Shown here piece after piece: positions 23,938 through 36,400 of a stretch of DNA of 64,000 bases (position 1 is the stretch's first letter; each line of letters starts with the position of its first letter). Below the pieces are notes generated by a model. It was given only the letters and a program-made list of their open reading frames with translations. It ran no database searches and had not been told where the DNA came from. Both the position numbers and the translations under genes were made by a program. The DNA comes from Neopestalotiopsis rosae (lineage: Eukaryota; Ascomycota; Sordariomycetes; Amphisphaeriales; Sporocadaceae), in assembly GCA_023078685.1 (NCBI GenBank), contig JALGAS010000002.1, positions 1,612,001 through 1,676,000 of the forward strand. Reading direction: 5' to 3'.

Positions 23938-26900
23938 TTAGTGAGTTCCATTCACCTCACTCTCATCGTGTCCGTTGACACCATTGACACCATTGACGCC
24001 GTTGGGCGCATCATCCTGGTACGATTCCCACTTGTTCAGAATCGCCTTGATGTTGGGCGAGTTCGTCAAGGCATAGACGTTCTCAAAGTACTCCTTGGTG
24101 AGCTCGAAAGGTCGGGCCGTGACGTTGGGAATGTACTTTCCAATGAGCTTGGCAGGATCGATGCTGGTCTGCTTGATCTGGGTGTTGAGGAAGCTTCGGA
24201 AAGGCTTGACACCAGAGCGCAAGAAGGTAGAGTGGAAAGGCACATCAATACCACGCAGAGGGATCGTGGCAAATCCACGCTGGAGCTCGAGAGGCTTGGG
24301 CTTGGACTCGGTCTGCTGGGCGCAGCCCTTGATGATGTCAACCAGGTGCTGCTTGACCTCCTCGGGACTCAGCTCCCGCTTGAGTTGAACAATGTCAATC
24401 TTCTGCGCCTTCAAGAAGTTGGTAACGCCGGTGAGCGTGTCCAAGGCACGGAGATCACCAGCGCAGACGTACTGCATGTTGGCAATGTTGTAGTTGACAA
24501 TCTCGAGCAGCCAGCCAGTCTCCTCGGCAATGTTACCCACGACAAAGCGGAGAGCCTCCTCATCAAACGACTTGGAGATTCTGCTGGGGTTGACGGCGCA
24601 CATGGAGTAGTTGGAACGGCCTTCAGCATCACGTTCGACAGCGACTTGCATGGTCAAACCACGGTAGAAGACAACCGAGACGAGCGACTCGATAGGCATG
24701 ACATCAGCGAGAGCGGCCAATGCCGAGTACTCTCCGAGGGAGTGACCAGCAAAGGTGCTGTCACGAGGAACTAGACCCTTGGCCTTCATGTCCTCGAAAC
24801 TGGCCTTCTCCATAAGAGTCAAGGCCGGCTGTGTGAACTGAGTGGCCGACAGCAGACCCTGAGGCGAACGGTAAGTGTACGAGGTTGTTCGGTCGGTAAC
24901 CTCCTTGAAAATCTTCTCGGACTTGGTCGATCCATCTTGAGCGACGGTCTCGAACTTCATGTCCATGTACTTCTGGCGGATAGCCTTACCCTTGGCGCCA
25001 CCAAAGTAGACAGTGAACTCCTTGGGGTTGTTGCGGACAATGTCGATAATGGAGAAACCTGCCAAGAGTCAATAAATGCGCAATAATTAGCGTTATGAGG
25101 AGAAGATACATACCATAGTTATCAAGCAAGTACTTGTCAGCTCTGTCCCAAACTTCCTTGGCAACAGGGCTGCTGTCGTACAGCTCCATACCCATACCCT
25201 GCTCCTGCGAACCCTGTCCAGTGAAGACATAGGCGGTGACAGGCTGCTCAATCTCAGCCTCACCAAGGAGGACCTTGTCCTCGGTCTCCTTGTTGCTGGC
25301 TTCGACCTTGATGATCTTGCGACCTCCAATCATGGCAACGTGCTGCAACTTGACTTGAATGTCATCGTTGGGCAGAACCATACCGGTGAGGGAAGCATGG
25401 AACGAACGAACGCGACCAACGTTGTTCTCAGCTGCCCAAGTCTCGACCAGGCTACGTACAGCAGCGCTCGAGTACATGCCGTGAGTGATGGTACCGGGCA
25501 AGTTGGCGTAGCTCGAGAAGACGCGGGAGACGTGAATAGGGTTGTAATCTCCAGACACCTTGGCGTAGTTCTCGTTGGAAGCAGGGGCCTTGAGCAACAG
25601 AGGGGTCTTGCCACTGAGGGGAATGGGGTTCTCAAAGTTGACGGGCTGCTCGATGGAAGATCCGTGACGCTCGAGGTAGTCGATGACGGGGTTGCCCTGA
25701 GACGAACCCGCGACGTACTCGACGCTAGCGACCTGGTCAATCTGCTTGGTGGGTCTCTCCAACAAGACTTGGCCGCGAGTCTCAATGCTGCTGAAGACGG
25801 TCTTGTTCTTGAACTTGTACAGAGATTGCAGTCTGAAAACCAGAGTCTTGCCGACAAGATCCTCGTCGCCCTCGAGCACGAACCACTCCTTGGACTTGAG
25901 GACGGCAACATCCTTGGCAGTAGCGAGGTGCACCTGCATGGGTGTCTCAACCTTGCGCTGGAAGGTGTTCTCAAAGTCAGTGTAGACACCTCTGTACAGG
26001 AACTGCGAGGTGACCTCCATGACAGCCTCACCATCACGGGTGATGGTACCGCAGACCTCGACCATCTTGCCAGAGTCCTGGTTGATGACAGCATTGATCT
26101 GAGCGGTAGTCTCGACCTTGTCGCCCTTCTTAAGGGGCTCGGCACCAGGCATCATGCGGAAGCCGTTGGAGAGATGGACAAGCTTGAGAAGATCACCATC
26201 AATCTTGCGAGGGAAGATAGGCTTGGTAATGGCCTTCCATCCAACGACAATGGCAAAGTCCATGGGAGCATATACAACCTTGCCAGGACGGTCGACAAAG
26301 GCCTCGCCAGTGTTGCCAACAGCGTGGACAAAGTCGTTGATGTCTTCAGCAGTGATGGTAGCCTTGCCACCATCGAACTTGCCAGTGACGGGAGCATCAA
26401 GGTCGAGGTGGTCGTTGCCGAACCATGCGCGCCAGTAGAATTCCTTGATACGGTCATTGCGGTCATCCATAACCTCGTGGATGGGTGCGTATCCAGCCTC
26501 GGGGTGGTAGGTGAAGCGGAGAGGAAGAGACACAGGCTCGTCCAGAGCAGTGGTGTCCTTGATCATGTTGACAACAATGTTGTCCTTGCCGTCAAGCTTC
26601 ACCTCAATGACATCCACGTAGTGGTTGTGTCTGGGCTGCTCCCGGACGAGGATGGATGTCTTGCTGGGGTCGTTGGGGTATTGGATCTCGACGAAGAGGC
26701 CACGAACAGGGGCAAAGATTCTTCTCAAGGGGTTGGTCTGGTACTTTTGGCCCTGGACCAGAACATCTGACATGAAGAGGGCGTGGCGCCACGACCTGTT
26801 GGGGCCAGCGAGCAATGCCAGCCAAGACTCCAGGGGCGGCAGAGCGACGGTGGGGGAAGTAGACAAGCGGTAGGTGTTCTTGTGGTCATCGTAGGAGACA

Positions 26901-29900
26901 GTCAAGCCCTCAATGTCAAGAGGGATCTCGGTATCAACGAGCTTGCCACCAAAGTATTCAATGGTGGGAACAGACTCCTCCTTGCCTTGGTACGCATCCT
27001 TGAGGAGATTGGCAATGTGTCCGTGGTGGATGCCATCGAGGATCTCCTTGATGGGCTCATCAACCTTGGTCGAGAACTTGGCGGCCATAGGACCCTGGAG
27101 AATACAAGTTCTGCCAACGTCTTGGTCGATGACGGCGTCAAGATCCTCAGACTGCCACAGAGAATCCTTCTTGAAGAAGAACTCAAAGCTCTCATCAAGT
27201 GCGGGGACGAAAGTAGTGGGCTTCTGGCCACGTCGCTGGCAAAGCATGATGAAGTGCTGGACATCCTGAGCATTGATGATCTGAGTCTCAGCCTCGGGGT
27301 ATCTTGCGAGGATCTTGTCGACAGCGCTGAAGGGCTCCTTCAGATCAGAGTAGCTCTGCAGCATGGATGCCTGGCTGGAGGAGGTAGTGAAGCGACTCTC
27401 GACACGGTGGATGAAGTCACCAGTCAGCTTCATGAAAGACTGATCGATCCAGCGCGACTGGTGCTTGACGTAGAGAAGCTCAACGAGACGGCGAACGACC
27501 TCGGCATAAGTCATGTCCTCGAGATCGCAGGTCTCGCCTGCAGAGTTGCGACCGAACCAGACCTTCTGGAAATCGTCGTTCAGCTTCTTGATGATGTATG
27601 CACGGTTCTTCTTGAGTTCCGCAACACGCTTCTCCTTGGGCAGGGCAAAGATCTTCTGATCCATCTCGGCCCAGAAGAGCACACCGCGGGTGGCCAGCTT
27701 GTGGATAGGCTCGCCCATCTCTGAACGAACGGTAATCACGCCGCCAGCGGCTCCCTTGTAAGTCTTCTCCCAGTCCTCGTCACCGAGACCTGGTGCGTCA
27801 ACAATAGCCTGCTTGGCGTTCTTGCTGGTGTGGGCCTCCTTGGCCACCATCATACGACTGCCAAACATGCAGCCGTCGAAAGGCATGGGCGGGTAACCGT
27901 ACTTCTTGGACCATTCACCAGTGAGGTACGGGTAGGTATCCTCAGAACTTCCAAAACCACTGCCAGCAACAAGAATAATGTTGTCGTAGCGGCGGATTCT
28001 GCCGTACATTTGGAGGACGGGCTGGTGGAAATCCTCAAAGCCGTGGTGACCACCACCACGACCTCCAGTCCACTGCAGGATGACGGGGAATGTTGGGTTA
28101 GCCTTGGCGATGTTGATGACAGCCTGGATAGCCTCCATGGAACCTGGCTTGAAGGCAATGTGCTTAAGACCCAGAGTATCAATGTACTCCTGGGCAACCT
28201 CGAGAGAGGGAACACCGGCACCAATGGTAAGACCCTCAATGGGGATACCCTCGGCGCGGAGTCTACCAACGAGAGGAATTTGCCAGCCCATGGCGCGGGG
28301 GTTGACGTAGATCAGATTGATGGTAATACCACGTCCAGCAGGAATGGCCTTCTCGATCTTGGTCAAAGCCTCGGTCATGGTCTTTGCGTTGTAGTAACCG
28401 CCACCAGCCAACTCAATGTGGTAGCCAGCGTTCATGGTTGCTGCAATGAAATCCCACGGCACAGTGCTAGGAGTCATACCAGCAACCATGACTGGCGGCA
28501 CACCGAGCAGTCTGCTCATCTTAGTGTCGACGTAGGTCTCGCCCTTGGAGGTCTTGACCAGTCTCGGACCGTACTCCTTCACCCAGTCGTTGGCATAAAC
28601 GACGGCATTCTCCTCATCGCGGTCGAAGAGCTCGGGCTTGTAGCCGACCTCTTGGACGGTACCGTTGACGGTACCGGCCAGAATAACGCGAACGCCGGTT
28701 CCCTCCTTGTTACGGCTTGTAAGAATACCAAGGCCAGAAATGCCGCCGGGGCCGAAGTCCAGGATGTGAGTAGCTTGCGAGAAGACAGTAGCCTTCTCCC
28801 AGTTGACCGGGTCACGGGTGATCATACGGATCAGCGAGGGCACAATGTCGCCCTCAACCTCCTCTCTCAGGTCTGCACCAGTGCAGGTGTTGTAGACAGC
28901 AAAGCCAAGAGACTTGGACTCGATCTTGATATCCTTGAGGTCCTCATCGATGAGCTTGGTGGCTTCCTTCAGGTATTGGCTGTGGAAGGGCGAGGTGATC
29001 GGTAGGAAGCGGTTGACGAATCGGACCTTGCGCTCAGTGTGGGGGATTCTTGTCTGATCGAGACCAGTCGGGGCCTTGACCTTTCGGAGCTGCAAGTTCA
29101 AACCATACAGAGAGATCGGGGGACCGGTAACGACCATGTTTCTCGGGCTGTTGATCAGGGAGATGGAGATGTGGCGGTCCTCGGGGAGGTACTGGTTGGT
29201 GGCGTCAATGTGCTTTTGCACCTCGCTCTGGGGGAGGTCGCGGATGCTGAGCATGGGTGTCGGCTCACCCTCGCCGTTGTCAATGGAGTCCTGGAGGACC
29301 TTTGGCGTCAAGGAGGTTCTGGGGAAGACCTGTTGGCTGCGAGCGCCAATCCAGAACAGAATGGTCAGAGCATCCTTGGACACCTTCTCAAAGGACTCCC
29401 AATCACTTGCAGCGGCAGTAGCTGCTGCAACAACGATACCCTGGGAGTGACCGGTTGCGCCGGAAATGCACTCTCTCAGGATACCAGGGTGAAGACCAAG
29501 ACCCTTACCAAGGACCTGGTAGTGACAGAGCTGAACCAGTCCAATCAAGGGAAGACTGACGGGCGCAGAAATCAGGTAGTCTGCGTCAGGTGTGGTGTCA
29601 GGAGTATGTAACCAGGTCATGATATCAAGGCCCTTGGCGTACAACTTCTGAACGCGGGGATCCACGCTCAAAGTTTGCAGGTGCTCAGCTGCCGAAGAGA
29701 CAAGCTCGCCTACGAAAGAGGGATAAGTCTCATAGACTTCCCGCAGCTCATCGAAGTACTCGACGATGTTGCCTTGACCACCAAAGATGTTGTAGATGTG
29801 GGCGCTGCCCTCATCAGCAGCTCTGAGCAGAGCAGAGTGGTGGGGTCTAATGGCTCTGTTGGCCGTTGAGCGGGCAGCATAGTAGCAGCGCACAACGGCA

Positions 29901-30301
29901 ATCTGCTTCTCAATGATGCCAGGGAGTGTTCTTGCCAAAGCATGCACATCGTTGCCACGAAGGTACATGCGTTCGAACTCGTTAAGGACGAGCTTCAGCA
30001 CCTCCTCATACGAGCCTTGGCCGTCATCCTCGCCCTCTTCAACTTCGTGGGCGACGAAGCCCATGTATCTAGCGACAAGCTCGGGTATCGAGGAGGGCTC
30101 GTCATCTTGAGCGAGTTCGTCTGTGGCTGCTGGCAAAGCCGAGGTGAATCGGTCTTTCAGTTGTGATGCGTGAAAATGGAGGCCAGTGGGCACCAAGAAG
30201 GAAGCCTCTAGTGACCCATGGTTGAGGGTGAGCGGTCGGAGAGAAGAGCTGGATCTTGGGGTGGAAACGCCCGTCTGAGGGCCAGTTCCTGTGCCGTACA
30301 T
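23938..30301 (-). CDS. FAS1: Fatty acid synthase beta subunit
   Basis: Beta chain of the cytosolic type I fungal synthase making C16/C18 acyl-CoA. Exons complement(join(23938..25058, 25114..30301)), 2102 aa, full length. Domains in order: acetyltransferase (GHSQG, nucleophile Ser286), enoyl reductase with FMN-type TIM barrel (from about 590, [15 protein letters not shown]), dehydratase double hot-dog region (about 1250-1650, including [13 protein letters not shown]), and malonyl/palmitoyl transferase ([12 protein letters not shown] near 1690, GHSLG with Ser1836). The 55-bp intron splits the Gly codon in the LLDNYG/FSIID junction. ATG at 30301. All catalytic motifs I looked for are present, which fits the housekeeping enzyme rather than a diverged secondary-metabolism copy. 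Head to head with FAS2. Confidence 0.97.
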
Positions 30302-33300
30302 GATGATGTCGTCGTCTCCGTAGACTCAGCGAAGAGCAGGAGGCAAGAGTAGGAAGAGCAGAAAAACGAGCTCTGTTCTGTGTGATGTGGGGGGGAATCG
30401 AAGGAAAATTACTTGGTAGGAGGAACGGCAGGGAAAGGCAGAGACAGGAATTGGGCCAAAAGTAGAAGATTGGCAATGTGAATGCAAATTGAGAATGGGA
30501 AGTTCTACTTTTGTGATGCCGTCGACTTGTCGGAATCAAGTAAATTTGTCAAGGGGAGAACAAAACGGCGAGCTTCCGGTCAGGGTGTGAATTGGTGTGT
30601 GGCTCTCTCACTGTCTGCTTGCTTGCTGGCTGGCGTCCTCAACATGAAGATGAGAATTTACCGTCTGGTCAGCAAACGCCTGATCTGTAGGAGCTTTGCT
30701 AGCTAACTAGTAAGCTCGCCAAAATTTTAGTCGTCTTGTTGGGGGATGAACGTGCATGCTATTGTGCACCAAATGGAGATCCTGGACAAGGGTGAGGGGC
30801 ATCCCGGCCCAAAGTAGCGGTACCTACATAGTATTGGACATTTTTTTTTTTACTTTGCCTCAATGGCTACCCGTTATCATTCAAAACTTTCCATCAGACA
30901 ATCTACGGACATTCGGTAGGACCAATCTTCGGGCTTTTGGAGCTGGGAGACTTGAGGTGAGCTTTTTTGAAACAGCGAGATTTCCATTCGATTGTAAGCC
31001 ATGATGACGATATGTTTGGCCATGGCCCCAATGCAATCTTGATTTTGACTTTGGGGGTGTTGATCAATCCAATGCATATCGCGACTTTGCACGCTTTTAT
31101 GAGTTGATATCTGTGTAATAACAACATCTTGCATTCGAAAGCTGCATTCATGTAGACCTGACAGCATGAGTGAGAAGCGATATATAGCCTCCTGTCATTG
31201 ATGGCCCTTGCAGTACGAGCGATGGCATGATGTTCCCTTTACTGCAGTCCTGTACATACATAAACATGTTGCTAACATGAGGGTGGGCACGCGCTTGACG
31301 CGTGCCTATGCACTCCATACCAAGAAAACGGTTCAACAAGGAAGCTCCCGGTATGAGGCTCAATGGGAGTAAATAGGCCGTCTAGCACGGCTTTACCGCA
31401 TGTCTGTTCTAACTGTTGATGGACGCGGCGGGAGTAGTTGTCGTCAATGGGCTTTCAGGCTAGGCACAAACAGGACCTTTGGGTCATTATGTGATCAACC
31501 GAATCGCAAATAGTAAACATGGAATACTAATAATTTATCTACTTTCACAATTAGTGATCGCCCGAGGCAGCCGATCAGTTCAAGTGACTGGAAACTCCTT
31601 GTATTTCGATATTATTGACTTGCGAGGCAGTCGGATTCAACAACCTGGATGGCGATGGCGGGGTCCAGTTTTGTCTACACACACTGAAGCACGTCGAACT
31701 TTCTCTCCCTTCAAGCCAAAACTACTGCCATGAACAACCCTGATTAATGGAAATATGCATTCTCTATCTATTTCTCGATAATGTTATTAAGACGGACAGT
31801 TTATTCAATTCTTATCGACCTAATTCTGACCATCAATGGCTAAAACAGTGAGTTTCTATCGAGTATGGGTCTTTTCTCGCTCAAATAAATACACCCGAAG
31901 CAACATTGGATAAAAGTATCTGTACTTGCGACCCGCGACGGGGCAACGGAAAGAGTGGGCTGATCAGGGGTCGCCCAGAATTGGGGTTGCAGCGGGACAA
32001 GCAAGTGAACCCCAAGGGAACAGCAGCCGGAGGGTACGCTGAAAATTTAGAAAAAAGCTTCCGGAATTTGAAACTCTGCAGAGATAACGCACAGCCTTGT
32101 CGACCCAATTGGCAACTGCACAGAGCATGACGACATGGTACTGTTCGGACCGTCACTGATAAGATATGCAGGTTGATTCGATTTGACCGAACATATAAAG
32201 TGTATACAATGTGCAGTAGTGTACTGCATACAAAGTACTTCGTAGCAGCTGGCAGTCATAGGCATCTGTATCGAGGATTTCTAAGAATCTGCAGGCGGGA
32301 AAGTCTATCTGACACCTAGCTTCCAATTGATTTTCCAGTGAGAAGACGTTGGAACTCAATTGACCGACCTTGAGGCGCGCCTCGATAAAAAGTAGGGACA
32401 AGGGATCACGCGTGAGAGATGGGAGATTGTGTGGGGAAAGGGTCCTCGACGGGGCTAGCCCTCAACAGGCCTAGGTCGTGGATATGGTTGAGGAGCAGAA
32501 GGCGCCGGTGAATTTTCGAAGCATCCGTACTGGGGACGGGCAGCCAATGGTCGAGTTGATGGGACCACCGGGAAGAGGGAAGCAGGGGCATAGAGAGGCG
32601 TCTGGCCAGTCAGCGTTGAACTGCCTGGTCAGCGTGGCATGGCAAATGGTGATCGATTAGTGGACGTCGGTGAAAAAAACTCGAAAAATACTGTGCATTG
32701 TAGTGTACGTACACGCTGGAAAAAGACTTGGTGGGGGGCTCTTCTATTGTAAGAAACGCCAAGAGGGGTACGTACCTCTTTCTGCAGGAAGCTGTCTGCT
32801 GCAGTACCAGCGCAGAACCTGCATGAAGGTGGGTGCGACACAAATAGCGAGAGTAACGGCCTCAGTGCAACGTTCGGGCCAGCCAATTTTTCTGCCGGTT
32901 CAACATTTGGGAACGCGAAATCTTCCCATAGCTACCAACTGCCTCCCCAGACCTGGACAACGGTGATTGTAATTTCAGGCCTCAGGTTCCTTGATCGAGA
33001 GGTTCCAAGATCCAAATCCTGTTTCTTCACTTCAATTCACTTCAACAGCAAGGTGCTTTGGGAGAAGGCATTCTTTGCTTGTTCTGTCTGTCTGTAAGTT
33101 GTTTTCTTTGCAATAACATATTCACCACCTTGATCAACACCTACCCTAGCTTCACCAGAGTGCCCACCGCCGCCCTCTAGAGCTAGGTACGGTATTCCCA
33201 TCCATCCCACTACTGAGATTCCGCCCCATTGCTTCAGATTCAACTTTGTCAAAACGACACCTAGCTGACAAGTTCTTCCTCCCAGAAATAATTTCTTCCC

Positions 33301-33476
33301 TTCACGTTGGCAAATCACGGAAATCGGCCAACCCCCACCAGCCGACCGTCTCCTCGTGTTTCGTTTCCATTAGAGATACCCGGTGAAGCAATTCACTTTG
33401 AGCTTCGCCTTTTAGCTCTAATTACGAACCTCATCCCCTAAACCGACGCAACTCGCCTCTTGTACTATTGCCCACC
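30302..33476. promoter_or_regulatory. 3.2-kb divergent FAS1/FAS2 upstream region
   Basis: This separates the two start codons of the synthase genes and is the obvious place for shared control. Both sides are rich in CT tracts close to the starts, common in fungal promoters and 5' leaders (for example 33050-33475 before FAS2). One CCGAGG hexamer lies at 31562-31567; the reverse complement CCTCGG is the core bound by the Zn2Cys6 fatty-acid regulators FarA/FarB (Aspergillus) and Ctf1 (Fusarium), but a single hexamer in 3 kb can be chance. A T-run is at 30841-30851. Open frames here (such as 31479-31733 and 32670-32966) overlap antisense frames and show no domain, so I call none. A non-coding RNA or long 5' leader is possible but not visible. 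Confidence 0.55.
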
Positions 33477-36400
33477 ATGCGTCCCGAAGTCGAGCAGGAA
33501 CTTGCACACACGCTCCTCGTTGAGCTTCTGGCATATCAATTTGCCTCCCCTGTGAGATGGATTGAAACACAAGATGTCTTCCTCGCGGAGAAGACTGCCG
33601 AGCGGATTGTCGAGATTGGTCCCGCCGACACACTCGGTGTTATGGCCAAGCGCACACTCGCATCCAAGTATGAAGCCTACGATGCCGCCAAGTCCGTACA
33701 GAGACAAATTCTGTGCTACAACAAGGACGCAAAGGAGATCTACTACGACGTGGATCCGATCGAGGAGGAACCAGAGCCCGCCGCTGCTCCGGCTGAGAGC
33801 TCTGCACCAGCAGCCGGCGCTGCTGCTCCTGCTGCTGCTGCTGCCGCGGCTCCCGCACCAAGCGCTGGCCCGGCGGCTGCAGTCGACGATGCGCCAGTTT
33901 CAGCTTTGGAGATCGTGAGATCTTTGATTGCTCAGAAGTTGAAGAAGCCTTTCGCCGAGATTCCCCTCAGCAAAGCTATCAAGGATCTGGTTGGCGGTAT
34001 GTATTCCTCTTTCACCGCAATATAATCATGACTGTTCATGTAACTAATATGTAACCAGGTAAATCGACACTTCAGAACGAAATTCTTGGTGATCTCGGCA
34101 AGGAATTCGGCTCAACACCAGAGAAGCCGGAAGACACGCCGATAGACGAACTTGCCGCCGTTATGCAAGCTACTTTCAACGGTCAGCTTGGAAAGCAGTC
34201 ACAATCGCTTATTGCCAGATTGGTTTCCTCTAAGATGCCTGGAGGTTTCAACATCACATCAGCTCGCAAGTACTTGGAGACGAGATGGGGTCTAGGAGCT
34301 GGTCGCCAAGATGGTGCTCTCTTGCTAGCAATCACCATGGAGCCCGCGGCTCGATTGGGCTCCGAGAATGACGCCAAGGCCTTCCTTGACGATGTTACTC
34401 AGAAGTACGCCAGCAATGCCGGAATCAGCCTGTCGACAGCAGCTGCTGCAGGCCCTGCCGCCGGTGGCGGCGGTGGCATGATGATGGACCCCGCTGCCAT
34501 CGACGCCCTCACCAAGGACCAGCGTGCTCTGTTCAAGCAGCAGCTCGAGCTTCTGGCAAGATATCTCAAGATGGATCTGCGCGCTGGAGACAAGGCCGCC
34601 CAGGTTTCGCAAGAATCTGAAAAGGTTCTCCAAGCCCAGCTTGATCTCTGGGCTGCCGAGCACGGCGATTTCTACGCCTCTGGCATTGAGCCTGTCTTCA
34701 GCCCTCTGAAGGCTCGTACCTACGACTCTTCGTGGAACTGGGCTCGCCAGGATGCTCTCAGCATGTACTACGACGTCATTTTCGGCAGACTTGAAGTCGT
34801 TGACCGTGAAATTGTCAGCCAATGTATTCGCATCATGACCAAGTCCAACCCTCTACTTCTGGAGTTCATGCAGTACCACATTGACAACTGCCCCACCGAG
34901 CGTGGCGAGACCTACAAGCTCGCCAAGTCTCTTGGTGAGCAGCTTATCGAGAACTGCAAGCAGGTCTTGAACGTTCCCCCGGTCTACAAGGATGTCGCCG
35001 TCCCAACTGGTCCTCACACGACCGTTGACCACCAGGGTAACATCAAGTATGAAGAGGTTCCTCGCCAGAGCTGCCGTAAGCTTGAGCACTATGTCAAGCA
35101 AATGGCAGAAGGTGGCAAGATCACTGAGTACGGTAACCGGACCAAGGTCAACAACGACTTAGCTCGCCTGGTCAAGCTCATCAAGGCCCAGCACAACATG
35201 GCCAAGCCAACTCAGGCTGAGCTCAAGACCATCTCTCAGAATGTCCGCCAGTCACTGGCCATGAACGAGAGCTCCATTCTTCCCAAGGAGAATGGAAAGG
35301 CTGGTCTTGTCAAGAAGTCTGGCGTGAAGACCTCTAGCCAGGCCAATAAGGGCAAGACCGAGTCCATGCCCTTCCTTCACCTCAAGAGCTACGACGAACT
35401 TACCGGTTGGTCTTACGACAAGAAGCTCTCCAAGGTCTATCTTGACTGCTTGGAGGAGTCTGCCAGAGATGGTATCAGCTATGAGGGCAAGTACGTCCTC
35501 ATGACTGGTGCTGGTGCTGGTTCCATCGGTGCTGAGGTGCTTCAAGGCCTCATTAGTGGAGGCGCCAAGGTCATCGTTACCACCAGTCGCTTCTCTCGCG
35601 AGGTCACTGAATACTACCAGGCAATGTATGCCAAGTATGGTGCTCGTGGCTCTCAACTCGTCGTTGTTCCCTTCAACCAGGGTAGCAAGCAAGATGTCGA
35701 GGCACTCATTGACTACATTTACGACGCTAAGAAGGGTCTGGGCTGGGATCTGGACTACATTGTTCCGTTCGCTGCCATTTCCGAGCAGGGTCGCCAGATT
35801 GATGGCATTGACTCCAAGTCCGAGCTTGCTCACCGCATCATGTTGACCAACCTGCTCCGTCTTCTTGGATGTGTCAAGTCCCAGAAGTTCGAGCGTGGCT
35901 TCGAGACCCGTCCAGCTCAGGTTGTCCTGCCTCTCTCCCCCAACCACGGTACTTTCGGTAGCGATGGTCTCTACTCCGAGTCCAAGCTTGGTCTTGAGAC
36001 TCTGTTCAACAGATGGCGCTCAGAGGACTGGGGTAACTACCTCACCATCTGCGGTGCGGTCATTGGCTGGACTCGTGGTACAGGTCTCATGTCCGGCAAC
36101 AATGTTGTCGCTGAGAGCGTCGAACAAGAGGGTGCCCGCACTTTCTCGCAGCAGGAGATGGCTTTCAACCTTCTGGGTCTCATGTCGCCAGACATTGTTG
36201 ACCTTTGCCAGAACTCGCCCGTCTTTGCTGACTTGAATGGTGGTCTTCAGTTCATCAAGAAGCTCAACAAGCTCATGACTAAGGAGCGTTCCAACATCAC
36301 TGGCACGAGCGAAATTCGCCGCGCCGTCACCAAGGAGACTGCCATCGAGAACAAGGTTGTCAATGGCGAAGAGACCGAAGCTCTGTACAAGCGCAAGTTG

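Noticed and set aside
25340..26770. 476-codon forward frame antisense to FAS1, and similar long antisense frames across FAS1 and FAS2
   Set aside because: Shadows caused by strong codon bias and few stops opposite highly expressed genes; they contain no domain and lie fully inside real exons.
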